From NCBI GenBank assembly GCA_025055455.1, contig JANWXD010000008.1, positions 79,086 to 116,662 on the forward strand: a DNA stretch of 37,577 nt, read 5' to 3'. Of this stretch, positions 17,534 through 25,843 are shown piece by piece (positions within the stretch are counted from its first letter, which is position 1; every line of letters starts with the position of its first letter). Both the position numbers and the translations under genes were made by a program. The stretch is from Bryobacteraceae bacterium (GTDB lineage Bacteria; Acidobacteriota; Terriglobia; Bryobacterales; Bryobacteraceae). The notes below the pieces were generated by a model. The model was not told the origin of the DNA, made no database searches, and was given only the letters and a program-made list of their open reading frames with translations.

Positions 17534-18523
17534 TCAGTTGCGGCGCTTCAACGTGGGCCGTTCGTCTTCGTCCGCCTTGCTTTTCTCGTCTTTCTTTTCT
17601 TCGATGGGCGACGTGCTTCCTGGGCTGCGCCGCAGGGTGGGCCGGTTGACGTCCTTTTCATCCACCTTGCGGCGGCTGTGCATGGCGGCCAAGCGCGCCT
17701 TCACCAAATTGAACTCCGAGGTGTTGACGACGTATTCAGGCTTAGCCCGGAGAATCTCCTGAATGTTTTTCTGAGCCTTCTGGATGCGGTCGTCCGTGGG
17801 CGGATGGGTGGAAAAGACCGAAGCCATCGTGCCCGGCTTCTTTTTCTCGAGCGCCTGAATCTTCTCGAAGAAATCAATGAACGCCGTCGGATCGTAGCCG
17901 GTCTTGTACAGATACTGCAAGCCCAGCAAGTCGGCCTCTTCTTCAAAGCCTCGCGAGAACTTCAAGAAGGCCAACGGGATTCCGACCCCGGCTCCTTGGC
18001 GAATGATATAACCCGTCCAGCCGCCCCAGAAGATGAGCGGAAGACTCAGCAAGTTGGCGATTTGCGCCCGGCTGGCCTGCCGTGTGCCATGGCGGGCCGC
18101 CACGTGGGCAATTTCGTGGGCCATGACGCCGGCCAGCTCCGCCTCGGTCTCCGCCCGGAGGATCAAACCCGAGTTCACGAAAAAGAAGCCGCCGGGCAAG
18201 GCGAACGCGTTGACCTCTTCGGCATCGAGCACCTTGATGGTGAAGGGCACCTTGGCGTCAGAGTTGCGCGCCAAATTCTGGCCGATGCGATTGACGTATT
18301 CGGCGATGATTGGATCGTCGATCACCTTAGCCTGGTGCTCCACCTCCTGGGCGAGCTGCTTGCCCAACGCGATTTCTTTTTCGAGGGAATAGAGATTGAT
18401 CCCTTTGCCGACGTCGCGGTTGCCGATCTCGTCGGGATCTTTCTTTTTGTCCTTGGCGATGACAGCGGGCACCAGCAGCGCAACCGCAATCAAAACTCCT
18501 AAAACTTGGCGGACTGCCCTCAT
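17534..18523 (-). CDS. M48 family metallopeptidase (periplasmic, BepA/LoiP-like)
   Basis: The protein has 329 residues with a signal peptide of about 23 residues ending VIAK. The zinc site HEIAH is at 136-140 in GVMAHEIAHVAARHGTRQ, and the third ligand is supplied by the EEEAD motif near 195-198. The domain is flanked by FALPGGFFFVNSGL, the usual active-site strand. Family members degrade or assemble outer-membrane proteins in the periplasm. ATG 18523 is preceded by GGAGGT (18533-18528), 4 bases away. The last 45 residues form a charged tail in which RPTLRRS and RPTLKRR recur around a Lys/Glu-rich stretch; this is not part of the catalytic fold. Confidence 0.88.
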   Translation of the reverse strand: MRAVRQVLGVLIAVALLVPAVIAKDKKKDPDEIGNRDVGKGINLYSLEKEIALGKQLAQEVEHQAKVIDDPIIAEYVNRIGQNLARNSDAKVPFTIKVLDAEEVNAFALPGGFFFVNSGLILRAETEAELAGVMAHEIAHVAARHGTRQASRAQIANLLSLPLIFWGGWTGYIIRQGAGVGIPLAFLKFSRGFEEEADLLGLQYLYKTGYDPTAFIDFFEKIQALEKKKPGTMASVFSTHPPTDDRIQKAQKNIQEILRAKPEYVVNTSEFNLVKARLAAMHSRRKVDEKDVNRPTLRRSPGSTSPIEEKKDEKSKADEDERPTLKRRN

Positions 18524-18527
18524 CGTT

Positions 18528-18561
18528 ACCTCCCGGGTCCCGAGGCCCTGCCCACATTATA
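18528..18561 (-). promoter_or_regulatory. -10 element and ribosome site of the M48 gene
   Basis: On the minus strand a perfect TATAAT (18561-18556) is followed about 22 bases later by GGAGGT (18533-18528), which precedes the ATG at 18523. No recognisable -35 lies at the usual distance, so the promoter may be extended or activator-dependent. The divergent aminotransferase starts at 18609. Confidence 0.45.
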
Positions 18562-18608
18562 CTCCCCGCCGCCCGGGTCCCTATTGGGTTTAACGTAGAC
18601 TTGGGGAT

Positions 18609-19745
18609 ATGGGTTACCCAGCCCGGCCGGTGGCGGAGGTTCAACCGCTGTGGAAACAGTACCGTGACGCCTTCCCTGTGACCGAGCAGCTGGTGTACCT
18701 CAACCATGCCGGCGTGGCCCCCTTGTCCAAACCCGCCGCCGCTGCCATGCAGCATTTCGCGGAAGACGCCCTGCGGTACGGCGCGCTGCACTACGACGAG
18801 TGGATGGCAGCGTGCGAGGGATTGCGCGATGCGGCCGCACGGCTGATCGGGGCTTCGCGCCAGGAGATCGCCATCGTGAAGAACACCTCGGAGGGGATCG
18901 CTACGGTGGCCATGGGTTTAGACTGGAGACCCCGCGACAAGGTCGTGGCCTTCCGAGAGGAGTTCGCGGCCAACTATTTCCCTTGGAAGCTGCTGGAGCG
19001 GAGGGGAATCCACGTCGAGTGGCTGTCGGTCGAAGATCCTTTGGACCGCGTCGACACGGCCTGTCGCGGGGCGAAGCTGCTGACCATCAGCTTCGTGCAG
19101 TACTTGAGCGGCTACCGCGCGGATCTGGAGGCCATCGGACGGATCTGCCGCTCCCACGACTGCCTGTTTTTCGTGGACGCCATCCAGGGGCTGGGGGCGT
19201 TGCCACTGGATGTCGAGCGGGCGCAAATTGACGCGCTCGCGGCCGATGGCCACAAGTGGCTGCTCGGGCCCGAAGGGTGCGGGATCCTTTACGTCCGCCG
19301 CCGCGTGCAGGACCGAATCCAGCCGGCGGAAATCGGCTGGATGAACTTTGTCGGCTACGCCGACTACGGCTGCCGCGACACGACGCTGCGCCCCGATGCG
19401 GCCCGCTACGAATGCGGTACGCTGAACACCGCCGGCTGCTTCGGACTACGCGCCTCCATTGAGTTCTTGCTCGAGGTGGGACTGGACCGGATCAGCCAAG
19501 CGGTGCTGCATCTGGCCGAGCGCTTGGCGCGGGGCCTGCGCCAGAAGGGATACGAAGTCCTCGGCCGGGGCCTCGGATCGGGCATCGTCAGCTTCCGCCG
19601 GCCGGACGCGGACAGCGCGACGCTGGTGCGCGCGCTCCGGCAGAAGGGATTCCTCCTGGCGGCGCGCCAAGGCTGGGTCCGGGCATCTCCCCACTTCTAC
19701 ATCAGCGAACAGGAAATCGACGCGCTGCTGGCGGAACTGCCGTAA
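18609..19745 (+). CDS. Class V PLP-dependent aminotransferase-fold enzyme (cysteine desulfurase/epimerase-like)
   Basis: The protein has 378 residues, the usual length. The PLP lysine is Lys216 in AADGHKWLLGPEG. Asp190 and Gln193 in FFVDAIQGLGALP hold the pyridine ring, and the opening VYLNHAGVAPLSKPA and IAIVKNTSEGIA are the N-terminal and phosphate-binding motifs. This pattern covers selenocysteine lyase-, isopenicillin-N-epimerase- and kynureninase-like proteins. No catalytic cysteine loop of SufS/IscS type is obvious, so sulfur mobilisation is not assured. The enzyme is cytoplasmic. The gene is divergent from the M48 gene and converges on the sulfatase-like gene, with 12 bases between. 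Confidence 0.85.
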   Translation: MGYPARPVAEVQPLWKQYRDAFPVTEQLVYLNHAGVAPLSKPAAAAMQHFAEDALRYGALHYDEWMAACEGLRDAAARLIGASRQEIAIVKNTSEGIATVAMGLDWRPRDKVVAFREEFAANYFPWKLLERRGIHVEWLSVEDPLDRVDTACRGAKLLTISFVQYLSGYRADLEAIGRICRSHDCLFFVDAIQGLGALPLDVERAQIDALAADGHKWLLGPEGCGILYVRRRVQDRIQPAEIGWMNFVGYADYGCRDTTLRPDAARYECGTLNTAGCFGLRASIEFLLEVGLDRISQAVLHLAERLARGLRQKGYEVLGRGLGSGIVSFRRPDADSATLVRALRQKGFLLAARQGWVRASPHFYISEQEIDALLAELP

Positions 19746-19757
19746 CCGAGGCGCGGG

Positions 19758-21335
19758 TCAACTGGGAGGCGCGCCCAGGCCCGTGTACACCGGCTCGGTA
19801 CGGACCGACTCGCGGCGGCGGTCGAGCCAGCGCGCCACGCCCGCCGACGTCCGCAGGTTCCCCCGAAGCAACTCCAGTAGCAGCTCATGGCTCAGCACGG
19901 TGTTGAACGGCCGGTCGTAAACCAGCGGTCGCGTCTTGCCCGTCAGTTTGAGCAGAAACGGCACGCGATGGTCCTTGTGGCCGTCAATGAGCTCGGAGGT
20001 TCGCAGCCAGTGGTCCGACGTCACCAAGACCGCAGTCTGCTGCCACAATCCCGCGTCTTCCAGCTGCTGCCGGAACTCCCCCAGCGTGCGATCCAGTAAC
20101 ACTAGGCTATCGAAATAACCAAAAACCGGATGGCGGTCGAACCGATACGCGCCCGTGTGGCGGTCGTAGAAGTACGGACCGTGAGGCACCGGCAAATGCA
20201 CGAGAACCAGATCGAAAGAGGCGTCGGCAAGCACTTTGGCCGCTTCCCGGCGCATCTGATCGAACAGCTGGCTGTGATGGAACGCATCCAGCGACTCGAG
20301 CGACACGGAAAAGACGGCCTTTTTCATTACCAGTTGCCACTGCCCCGTCAACAGGCGCGACAGTGAGGAGCCGCTCACCCCTCCGAGGGGCTCGTTTTGC
20401 CAGCACACATCGGTGGCGTCCGACAACAAGGCGCAATATGGGAGGTACCAGCCGACGACCGCCGTGCGGAAGCCTTCGTTTTTGGCGCGGCGGAATAAGT
20501 TGGGGTACGCGCCCCAAAGGGCACTTTCAGGGAAATCGCGAAACAGGAGACGGAGGTCACGGCTGGGATCCGGCTCCAGGCCCGTCAGGACGCGGCCAGC
20601 CAGAACGGAGAGCATGGAATACTGGGTCTGCTCGGCGGGAGCATAGGCTGCCGCACCGAAAAACGATTCGCCCCGGAGCCGGTCCAATTCCGGCAGGGCA
20701 AGATCGGCCGGGCGTTGCTCGAAGGTCAAGCGCTGGTCCCACTCGTCGAAGACCAGCCAGACCACGCGCGAGGCGGCCGGCGGGCGGTGCATTTCCGAGC
20801 TCGTCCGGGACGCAGAGGTGGGAGCGGCCAAGGGCGGCCCCTGTCGGGCCGCGTACAAGCGCCAGCCGGCGCGGGCGAACGTGACGCCGACAAAGGGAGA
20901 GAAAATCAGCAACACCGCGTAACACGCCGCAGCGATGCGCCGGTACAGGCGCGGCAAGGCCAGCAGGAGCAGCAGCAGCGCGCACGCCGTCAGGGCGGGT
21001 CCGGCGCTAACCGGCAGCAGCGTGTCGAGGGAGGGTTTGGGACGGTAGTGGCGCAGCACGGTGTAGCCAGCCACCAGAGGCGCCCACGCTAGGACTCCGG
21101 CTGCTGCAACCGTCGCTGCCAGCTTGAGACCCGTCAGCCTCCGCCGCACGGCCAGGATCGCCAGGTAAAAGGCGCCGGCCAGAAGCAGCACGTTCACAAT
21201 GGCGGCCGCGTACTCGGCCGGAGGCAACAACCGCAGTCGCGCGAGCGGATCCTTTGCCTCTGCCAGTAGCGAGGACCAGAATCCGAAAAAGCACAAGTTC
21301 GCCAGCGACAGCGCCACCGCGAGGTCTTTCCACAT
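19758..21335 (-). CDS. Inner-membrane sulfatase/phosphotransferase-fold protein
   Basis: The protein has 525 residues. About five hydrophobic helices occupy residues 1-160, and a periplasmic alkaline-phosphatase-superfamily domain follows from about 188. The metal site opens with VVWLVFDEWD (Asp197). The nucleophile region is AEQTQYSMLSVLAG, where Thr237 or Ser240 is the likely attacking residue. FDLVLVHLPVPHGPYF and TSDHWLR match the sulfatase-fold second half. There is no CxPxR sulfatase signature. With membrane helices attached, a phosphoethanolamine- or phosphoglycerol-type transferase modifying an envelope lipid or glycan is more likely than a sulfatase. A 13-bp palindrome lies just upstream of its start. 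Substrate not determinable. Confidence 0.75.
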   Translation of the reverse strand: MWKDLAVALSLANLCFFGFWSSLLAEAKDPLARLRLLPPAEYAAAIVNVLLLAGAFYLAILAVRRRLTGLKLAATVAAAGVLAWAPLVAGYTVLRHYRPKPSLDTLLPVSAGPALTACALLLLLLALPRLYRRIAAACYAVLLIFSPFVGVTFARAGWRLYAARQGPPLAAPTSASRTSSEMHRPPAASRVVWLVFDEWDQRLTFEQRPADLALPELDRLRGESFFGAAAYAPAEQTQYSMLSVLAGRVLTGLEPDPSRDLRLLFRDFPESALWGAYPNLFRRAKNEGFRTAVVGWYLPYCALLSDATDVCWQNEPLGGVSGSSLSRLLTGQWQLVMKKAVFSVSLESLDAFHHSQLFDQMRREAAKVLADASFDLVLVHLPVPHGPYFYDRHTGAYRFDRHPVFGYFDSLVLLDRTLGEFRQQLEDAGLWQQTAVLVTSDHWLRTSELIDGHKDHRVPFLLKLTGKTRPLVYDRPFNTVLSHELLLELLRGNLRTSAGVARWLDRRRESVRTEPVYTGLGAPPS

Positions 21336-21344
21336 CCGTCAAAC

Positions 21345-21357
21345 GTAAACAGTTTAC
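21345..21357. promoter_or_regulatory. 13-bp perfect inverted repeat upstream of the sulfatase-fold gene
   Basis: GTAAAC-A-GTTTAC has 6-bp arms and a single central base, 9 bases upstream of the ATG at 21335, and is AT-rich compared with its surroundings. It contains TAAACT on the minus strand, a possible -10. It could be an operator for the minus-strand gene; ribD starts 127 bases away on the other side. Confidence 0.4.
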
Positions 21358-21483
21358 TGCGACACATACGAGGCACTGTGGACGCGGTGGGGCACGACTT
21401 CGTCTACACTCGAAGAAGAGCAGAGATCGGCGCCGCACGCCGCGCCCAGGGAGGCTGTCTTGGCGTGCACGACCTGGTGAGAC

Positions 21484-22611
21484 ATGGAGAATTGGGGGTT
21501 ACATAACCTGTCCCCGAAATTCATGGAGGAGGCGCTTGCGCTGGCCCGGCAGGGCGTCGGGCAGACCAGCCCGAATCCGGCCGTGGGCGCGGTGCTGGTG
21601 CGCAACGGCGATGTCGTGGGGCGCGGTTCGCACACTTGGGCGGGGGTAAAACACGCCGAAGTGTTGGCCCTCGAGCAAGCTGGCGAGGCCGCGCGCGGCG
21701 CCACCTTGTACGTCACCCTCGAGCCGTGCGCACACCAAGGCCGCACGCCGCCGTGCACGGAAGCGCTCATCGCGGCCGGCGTGCGGCGGGTCGTGACCGC
21801 CATGGAGGATCCAAACCCCTTGGTGCGGGGCGCCGGCCTGCGGCGGCTGCGCGAGGCCGGCATCGAGACGGAGGTGGCCTCAGCCTACACGGAAGCGGCG
21901 CGGGAGATCAACGAAGAATTCGTCCACTTCATGCGCACTGGCCGGCCGCTGGTCACGCTGAAGGCGGCGCTCACTCTGGACGGCAAAATCGCCGCCCCGG
22001 CCGACAACGAGGGCTGGATCACGTCGGAAACGGCCCGGGCGCACGTGCAGCAGCTCCGCCACCGCTCCGACGCGATCCTGACGGGAATCGGCACGGTGCT
22101 GACGGACGATTGTCTGCTCACGGACCGCACGGGCCTGGAACGCAGCCGCCCGCTGTTGCGCATCGTGCTCGATTCGCAGCTCCGGTTGCCCCCGGAATCG
22201 CGCCTCGTCAAGAGCTGCCGCAGCGACGTGCTCGTGGTGACCACCTCGGCCGCCTCGGCCGAGCGCCGACGGGCACTCGAGGAACGCGGCGTGCGCATCC
22301 TGGCGCTCGACGGGCCCGGCGGCCGCACCGACCTCCGCCAGTTGGTCGAGCATCTGGCGGCGGAAAAGTACCTGTCACTGATGATCGAGGCGGGCAGCAA
22401 GGTCAACTGGGCGGCTTTGGAGGCGGGCGTCGTGGACCGGATCTTCTTTTACTACGCCCCCAAGATCCTCGGCGGGCTGGAATCGCTGCCGGTCGTCGGG
22501 GGCGCCGGACGCCGGCGACGGGCCGACGCCATCCGATTTCACCGCGTGCGCCTGCACCCGATTCCGCCGGACGAGTTCGCCGTCGAAGCCTGGCTGGTCA
22601 AGGAGCCGTAA
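21484..22611 (+). CDS. ribD: Bifunctional riboflavin deaminase/reductase RibD
   Basis: The protein has 375 residues, the normal two-domain length. It deaminates the pyrimidine produced from GTP by GTP cyclohydrolase II and then reduces the ribose ring with NADPH, the second and third steps of riboflavin synthesis. The N-terminal deaminase has zinc ligands His57 in KHAEVLALE and Cys82 and Cys91 in LEPCAHQGRTPPC, with Glu59 as proton shuttle. The C-terminal reductase opens with VTLKAALTLDGKIA and includes GSKVNWAALEAG. ATG 21523 is an alternative start, but 21484 has the better upstream GGTGA. The gene is followed by ribE after 2 bases. The 148-base upstream gap holds a CTTCG/CGAAG inverted repeat (21398-21415) but no recognisable FMN riboswitch. 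Confidence 0.95.
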   Translation: MENWGLHNLSPKFMEEALALARQGVGQTSPNPAVGAVLVRNGDVVGRGSHTWAGVKHAEVLALEQAGEAARGATLYVTLEPCAHQGRTPPCTEALIAAGVRRVVTAMEDPNPLVRGAGLRRLREAGIETEVASAYTEAAREINEEFVHFMRTGRPLVTLKAALTLDGKIAAPADNEGWITSETARAHVQQLRHRSDAILTGIGTVLTDDCLLTDRTGLERSRPLLRIVLDSQLRLPPESRLVKSCRSDVLVVTTSAASAERRRALEERGVRILALDGPGGRTDLRQLVEHLAAEKYLSLMIEAGSKVNWAALEAGVVDRIFFYYAPKILGGLESLPVVGGAGRRRRADAIRFHRVRLHPIPPDEFAVEAWLVKEP

Positions 22612-22613
22612 GC

Positions 22614-23264
22614 GTGTTTACAGGGCTCGTCGAGGAGGTCGGGACGGTAGAATCCTTCGAGCGGCTGCCCGCAGGGGCACGGCTGCGTGTCCGCTGTCGT
22701 ACGGTGCTCGAGGATCTGCGGGAAGGGTCGAGCATCGCCGTCAATGGGGTGTGCCTGACCGCGCGCGAGCTGCGGCGCGAATCCTTTGCTGCGGATCTGG
22801 CACCCGAGACGCTCGCTCGTTCCAACCTCGGCGACGTGCGCCCCGGCTCGCTCGTCAACCTTGAACGGCCGCTTTCAGCTTCGGGCCGTCTGGGAGGACA
22901 CATCGTGCAGGGCCACGTGGATGGCACCGGCGAGTTCCTTTCCCTCGAACCGCTCGGCAGCGACAACTGGTGGCTCCGAATCCGCGTGCCGCCGGAGCTG
23001 GACCGCTACTTGGTGTACAAAGGCTCGGTGGCGATTGACGGCATCAGCCTGACCGTGGCTTCGATCGAGGCGAGCGTGCTCTCGGTGACCATCGTGCCCC
23101 ACACCTATGAAAACACCAACCTCCGAACCAGGAGGCTCGGCGACCGGGTGAACCTGGAGTGTGACATCCTGGCCAAGTATCTCGACAAACTACTCGTGAC
23201 GCGTGAGGCGCTTCCGGAAGCCCGGCGCCTGACGCTCGAAAAGCTGCGGGAGATGGGGTACTGA
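22614..23264 (+). CDS. ribE: Riboflavin synthase, alpha subunit type
   Basis: GTG at 22614 follows the ribD stop by 2 bases and is preceded by AAGGAG inside the ribD end, giving 216 residues beginning MFTGLVEEVG, the invariant family start. Two lumazine-binding repeats are visible. The first contains SIAVNGVCLTAREL and the second SVAIDGISLTVASIE; each repeat also has a conserved His-Thr/Ser type region, GGHIVQGHVDGTG in the linker and IVPHTYENTNL. It dismutates two 6,7-dimethyl-8-ribityllumazine molecules to riboflavin in the cytoplasm, the last step of the pathway. ribBA and ribH are not in the window. It converges with the BON-domain gene. Confidence 0.95.
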   Translation: MFTGLVEEVGTVESFERLPAGARLRVRCRTVLEDLREGSSIAVNGVCLTARELRRESFAADLAPETLARSNLGDVRPGSLVNLERPLSASGRLGGHIVQGHVDGTGEFLSLEPLGSDNWWLRIRVPPELDRYLVYKGSVAIDGISLTVASIEASVLSVTIVPHTYENTNLRTRRLGDRVNLECDILAKYLDKLLVTREALPEARRLTLEKLREMGY

Positions 23265-23368
23265 GGCGCGGCCAGGCTCTGCGCGAGTCACGGTCGCTCG
23301 AACAAGAGGCGCGGCGCGCCCATCGCACCTTGGCTGGCAGGCCGAATGGGTCTCCCGTCGCCAGGGCA

Positions 23369-23659
23369 TCAGAACGGCTCGACGACCAGCTCGTTGACGA
23401 CGCGTTTGACGCCTTTGACCTTGCGCGCGATGCGTTCGGCTTTGCTTTTCTGTTTCTCCGTGCGGACCTTTCCGCGTAGCGTGACCACCCCATCGCGCAC
23501 TTCCACGTCGAGCCCCCCGCCTTTGACGTCACGGTCTCCCGCCAGCCGTCGGCGGACCTCGTCGTAGATCCAATCGTCGGAGACCGGCTTTTGCGCCCAG
23601 GCCGCGGCCGCGAAGGCCGACAAGAGCATGAAAACGGTCACCAGCGACAGCCAGCGCAT
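23369..23659 (-). CDS. Secreted BON-domain protein
   Basis: From ATG 23659 the protein has 96 residues: a signal peptide of about 22 residues ending AWAQ, then one BON domain with the pattern DVKGGGLDVEVRDGVVTLRG and the closing KGVKRVVNELVV. BON domains bind phospholipid surfaces, so a periplasmic or envelope-maintenance role is likely. The start is 2 bases after the era stop, indicating that it is the last gene of the phoH-ybeY-corC-era operon. The longer frame to 23731 would overlap era. Confidence 0.85.
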   Translation of the reverse strand: MRWLSLVTVFMLLSAFAAAAWAQKPVSDDWIYDEVRRRLAGDRDVKGGGLDVEVRDGVVTLRGKVRTEKQKSKAERIARKVKGVKRVVNELVVEPF

Positions 23660-23661
23660 GG

Positions 23662-24588
23662 TCAGCTTACCTCGAAACCCGCCATCGAACGCCAGTCTAG
23701 CGCATTGAGAAAGGCAGGGTTCTCGCGCCACTTCGGGCGCACCTTGACGTACAGCTCCAGGAAGATCTTGCGGCCGAACAGCAGCTCCATCTCTTGCCGG
23801 GCCAGCGTCCCGATCTTCTTGAGCCGGGAACCCTGCGCGCCGATGACGATGCCCTTCTGCCCCTCGCGCTCGACATAGATCGTGGCGGAAATCCGCGTCA
23901 GCTTGGGCGTCTCTTCCCAGCGTTCGACCACGACCGCCACGGCGTGCGGGACTTCCTGGCGGGTCTCGTGCAGAATCTTCTCGCGGATCAGCTCGGCGGC
24001 CAGGAAGCGCTCGGGCTGGTCGGTGAGGTAATCCGGCGGAAAATAGGGTGGGCCTTCGGGAAGGCGTTTGACGATCTCCTGCCGCAGCACGTCCAAACCC
24101 TCACCGGTCAAGGCCGAGATCGGGATGAAGTCAGCGAATTCGTGCAGTCCCCGGTATTGTTCGATCAGAGGCAGCAGGCGCGACTTGTCCTTGAGCCGGT
24201 CGATCTTGTTCAGGGCCAGCAAGACTGGGGTGCGCGCCGACTTGACGATTTCGACGGCCGCTCGGTCTTCGTCGGTCAATGGCAGCGTGGCGTCCGCCAG
24301 GAACACCAGCAGGTCCCGTCCGTCGAGCGCCGCTTTCACGGTTTCCAACATGCGCTTGTTGAACAGCGTGTCGGGCCTGTGGATGCCCGGCGTGTCCACG
24401 AACACGATCTGAGCGCCGGGCAAGTTGACGACCCCCTGAATCGCAGTGCGCGTGGTCTGCGGCTTGTCGGCCACGATGGCCAACTTGGTTCCCACGAGCG
24501 CGTTCAACAGCGTCGACTTTCCCGTGTTCGGGCGCCCGAGGAGCGACACGAAGCCCGAAACGAACCGACTATCCGGAGCCGGAGTCAT
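23662..24588 (-). CDS. era: GTPase Era
   Basis: The protein has 308 residues, normal for Era. The G1 motif GRPNTGKS is at 18-25, the G2 Thr in KPQTTRTAI, the G3 motif DTPG at 65-68 and the G4 motif NKID at 127-130. The C-terminal KH domain includes VIGAQGSRLKKIGTLARQEMELL, the GxxG-type RNA-binding loop. Era binds the 3' end of 16S rRNA and controls maturation of the small ribosomal subunit. The gene overlaps the corC-like gene by 20 bases and sits downstream of ybeY, another 16S rRNA processing factor, a functionally coherent grouping. Confidence 0.97.
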   Translation of the reverse strand: MTPAPDSRFVSGFVSLLGRPNTGKSTLLNALVGTKLAIVADKPQTTRTAIQGVVNLPGAQIVFVDTPGIHRPDTLFNKRMLETVKAALDGRDLLVFLADATLPLTDEDRAAVEIVKSARTPVLLALNKIDRLKDKSRLLPLIEQYRGLHEFADFIPISALTGEGLDVLRQEIVKRLPEGPPYFPPDYLTDQPERFLAAELIREKILHETRQEVPHAVAVVVERWEETPKLTRISATIYVEREGQKGIVIGAQGSRLKKIGTLARQEMELLFGRKIFLELYVKVRPKWRENPAFLNALDWRSMAGFEVS

Positions 24589-25843
24589 GACTGTCTATTG
24601 CGACCGGCCTGACCCGAAGCTGTTCCACGCGGCGCTCGTCGGCAGCCAGAACTTCCAAGCGGATGCCGTCGCGCTCGACCACCTCACCCGGCTGCGGCAC
24701 GTGCCCCGCCCACTCGGCCACCAGCCCGCCCACGGTCGTGGACTCGATGCCCTGGTCGGGGCGGAAACCGAACAGCTCGCGCAGCCGGTCCACGTCGCAG
24801 CTGCCGGACACCACCCAGGCGCCGTCCGGCTCCGGCGTGGCGTCCAGCTCGGGTTCGTGCTCGTCGCGGATCTCACCCAGGATTTCCTCGACCAGGTCTT
24901 CCATCGTGGCCAGGCCGGCCGTGTTGCCGTATTCATCCACGACGATGGCCATATGCGCCCGGTCCTCCTGCATCTCGCGCATCAGCTCGCGCACGGGTTT
25001 GGTCTCCGGCACCAGCCGCACCGGCCGGACCAGCTCGCGCACCGTGCGCCGGCGGCGCTCCGGCTCGTCGAGCTCGAACATGTCACGCACGTGGACGAAG
25101 CCGATGATCTGGTCAATCGTGCCCTCGTAGACCGGGATGCGCGAGTATTGCTCGTGGATCACGAGCTGGCGCAAATCTTCCAACGTGCGCGAGGCCTCGA
25201 TCGCCACGATGTTAGGCCGGGGCGTCATGACCTCACGCACGGTCTTATCGCCGAACTCCACAGCGGCCTGGATGAGCTCCCGGTCCTCTTCCCCGATGAT
25301 CCCCTCCTCGGCGCCGGCCGAGATCAGCGCCTCGATGTGCTCGGCATGGTTGGCGCCAGCGGCGGCCGACTCCTCGTGATCCGCCAGTTCCACGACCGCC
25401 TGGAAAAACTCCAGCACGGCGATCACCGGACGCACCATCCAGGCCGCCAGCCGAAGCCCCGGCACGAGCGGCCGAACCCAACGGCCATCCGTCTTACGGT
25501 AAAGCGTCTGGGGAACGATGTAAGCGCCGGCCAGCATGGCGGCCCATGCCAGCAGGGCGGCTTCCGCCAGGGCCCGCCAAAGACCCGCCGATTCGGACAG
25601 CGTCGCGCCGAGGATCGCGACCCCCAGCGCCACCAGGATCGTATGTTTGAGCAGCGAGAAGACCAGCGCGCCGCGGGCGCCTTTCAGACCGATTTGGCCC
25701 TCGAGCGTCTTTTTGAAGAATTCCAGGGCCGGTAGCTCCCGGCTCCGAAGCCGGAGCGATTCCAAGTAGAGCACCTGGACAAAGGTGATCGGCGCCAGCA
25801 CCGTGGCCAGCACCACGGCCAAAACGACCAGCGCGGCGGTCAC
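24569..25843 (-). CDS. CorC/HlyC-like membrane protein with CNNM, CBS and transporter-associated domains
   Basis: The protein has 424 residues. Residues 1-140 hold three to four membrane helices of the DUF21/CNNM type. A CBS pair follows from about 205 with VREVMTPRPNIVAIE, QYSRIPVYEG and MAIVVDEYGNTAGLATMEDL. The C-terminal CorC_HlyC domain ends near residue 410. Relatives export magnesium or cobalt or regulate their transport; haemolysin naming is historical. The start is GTG at 25843, overlapping the ybeY TGA as GTGA. The era gene begins inside its 3' end. Ion specificity is not determinable. Confidence 0.88.
   Translation of the reverse strand: MTAALVVLAVVLATVLAPITFVQVLYLESLRLRSRELPALEFFKKTLEGQIGLKGARGALVFSLLKHTILVALGVAILGATLSESAGLWRALAEAALLAWAAMLAGAYIVPQTLYRKTDGRWVRPLVPGLRLAAWMVRPVIAVLEFFQAVVELADHEESAAAGANHAEHIEALISAGAEEGIIGEEDRELIQAAVEFGDKTVREVMTPRPNIVAIEASRTLEDLRQLVIHEQYSRIPVYEGTIDQIIGFVHVRDMFELDEPERRRRTVRELVRPVRLVPETKPVRELMREMQEDRAHMAIVVDEYGNTAGLATMEDLVEEILGEIRDEHEPELDATPEPDGAWVVSGSCDVDRLRELFGFRPDQGIESTTVGGLVAEWAGHVPQPGEVVERDGIRLEVLAADERRVEQLRVRPVAIDSHDSGSG

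Noticed and set aside
21358-21483. FMN riboswitch upstream of ribD
   Set aside because: The conserved FMN-element core sequences and multi-stem layout were not found; only a small CTTCG/CGAAG inverted repeat is present.
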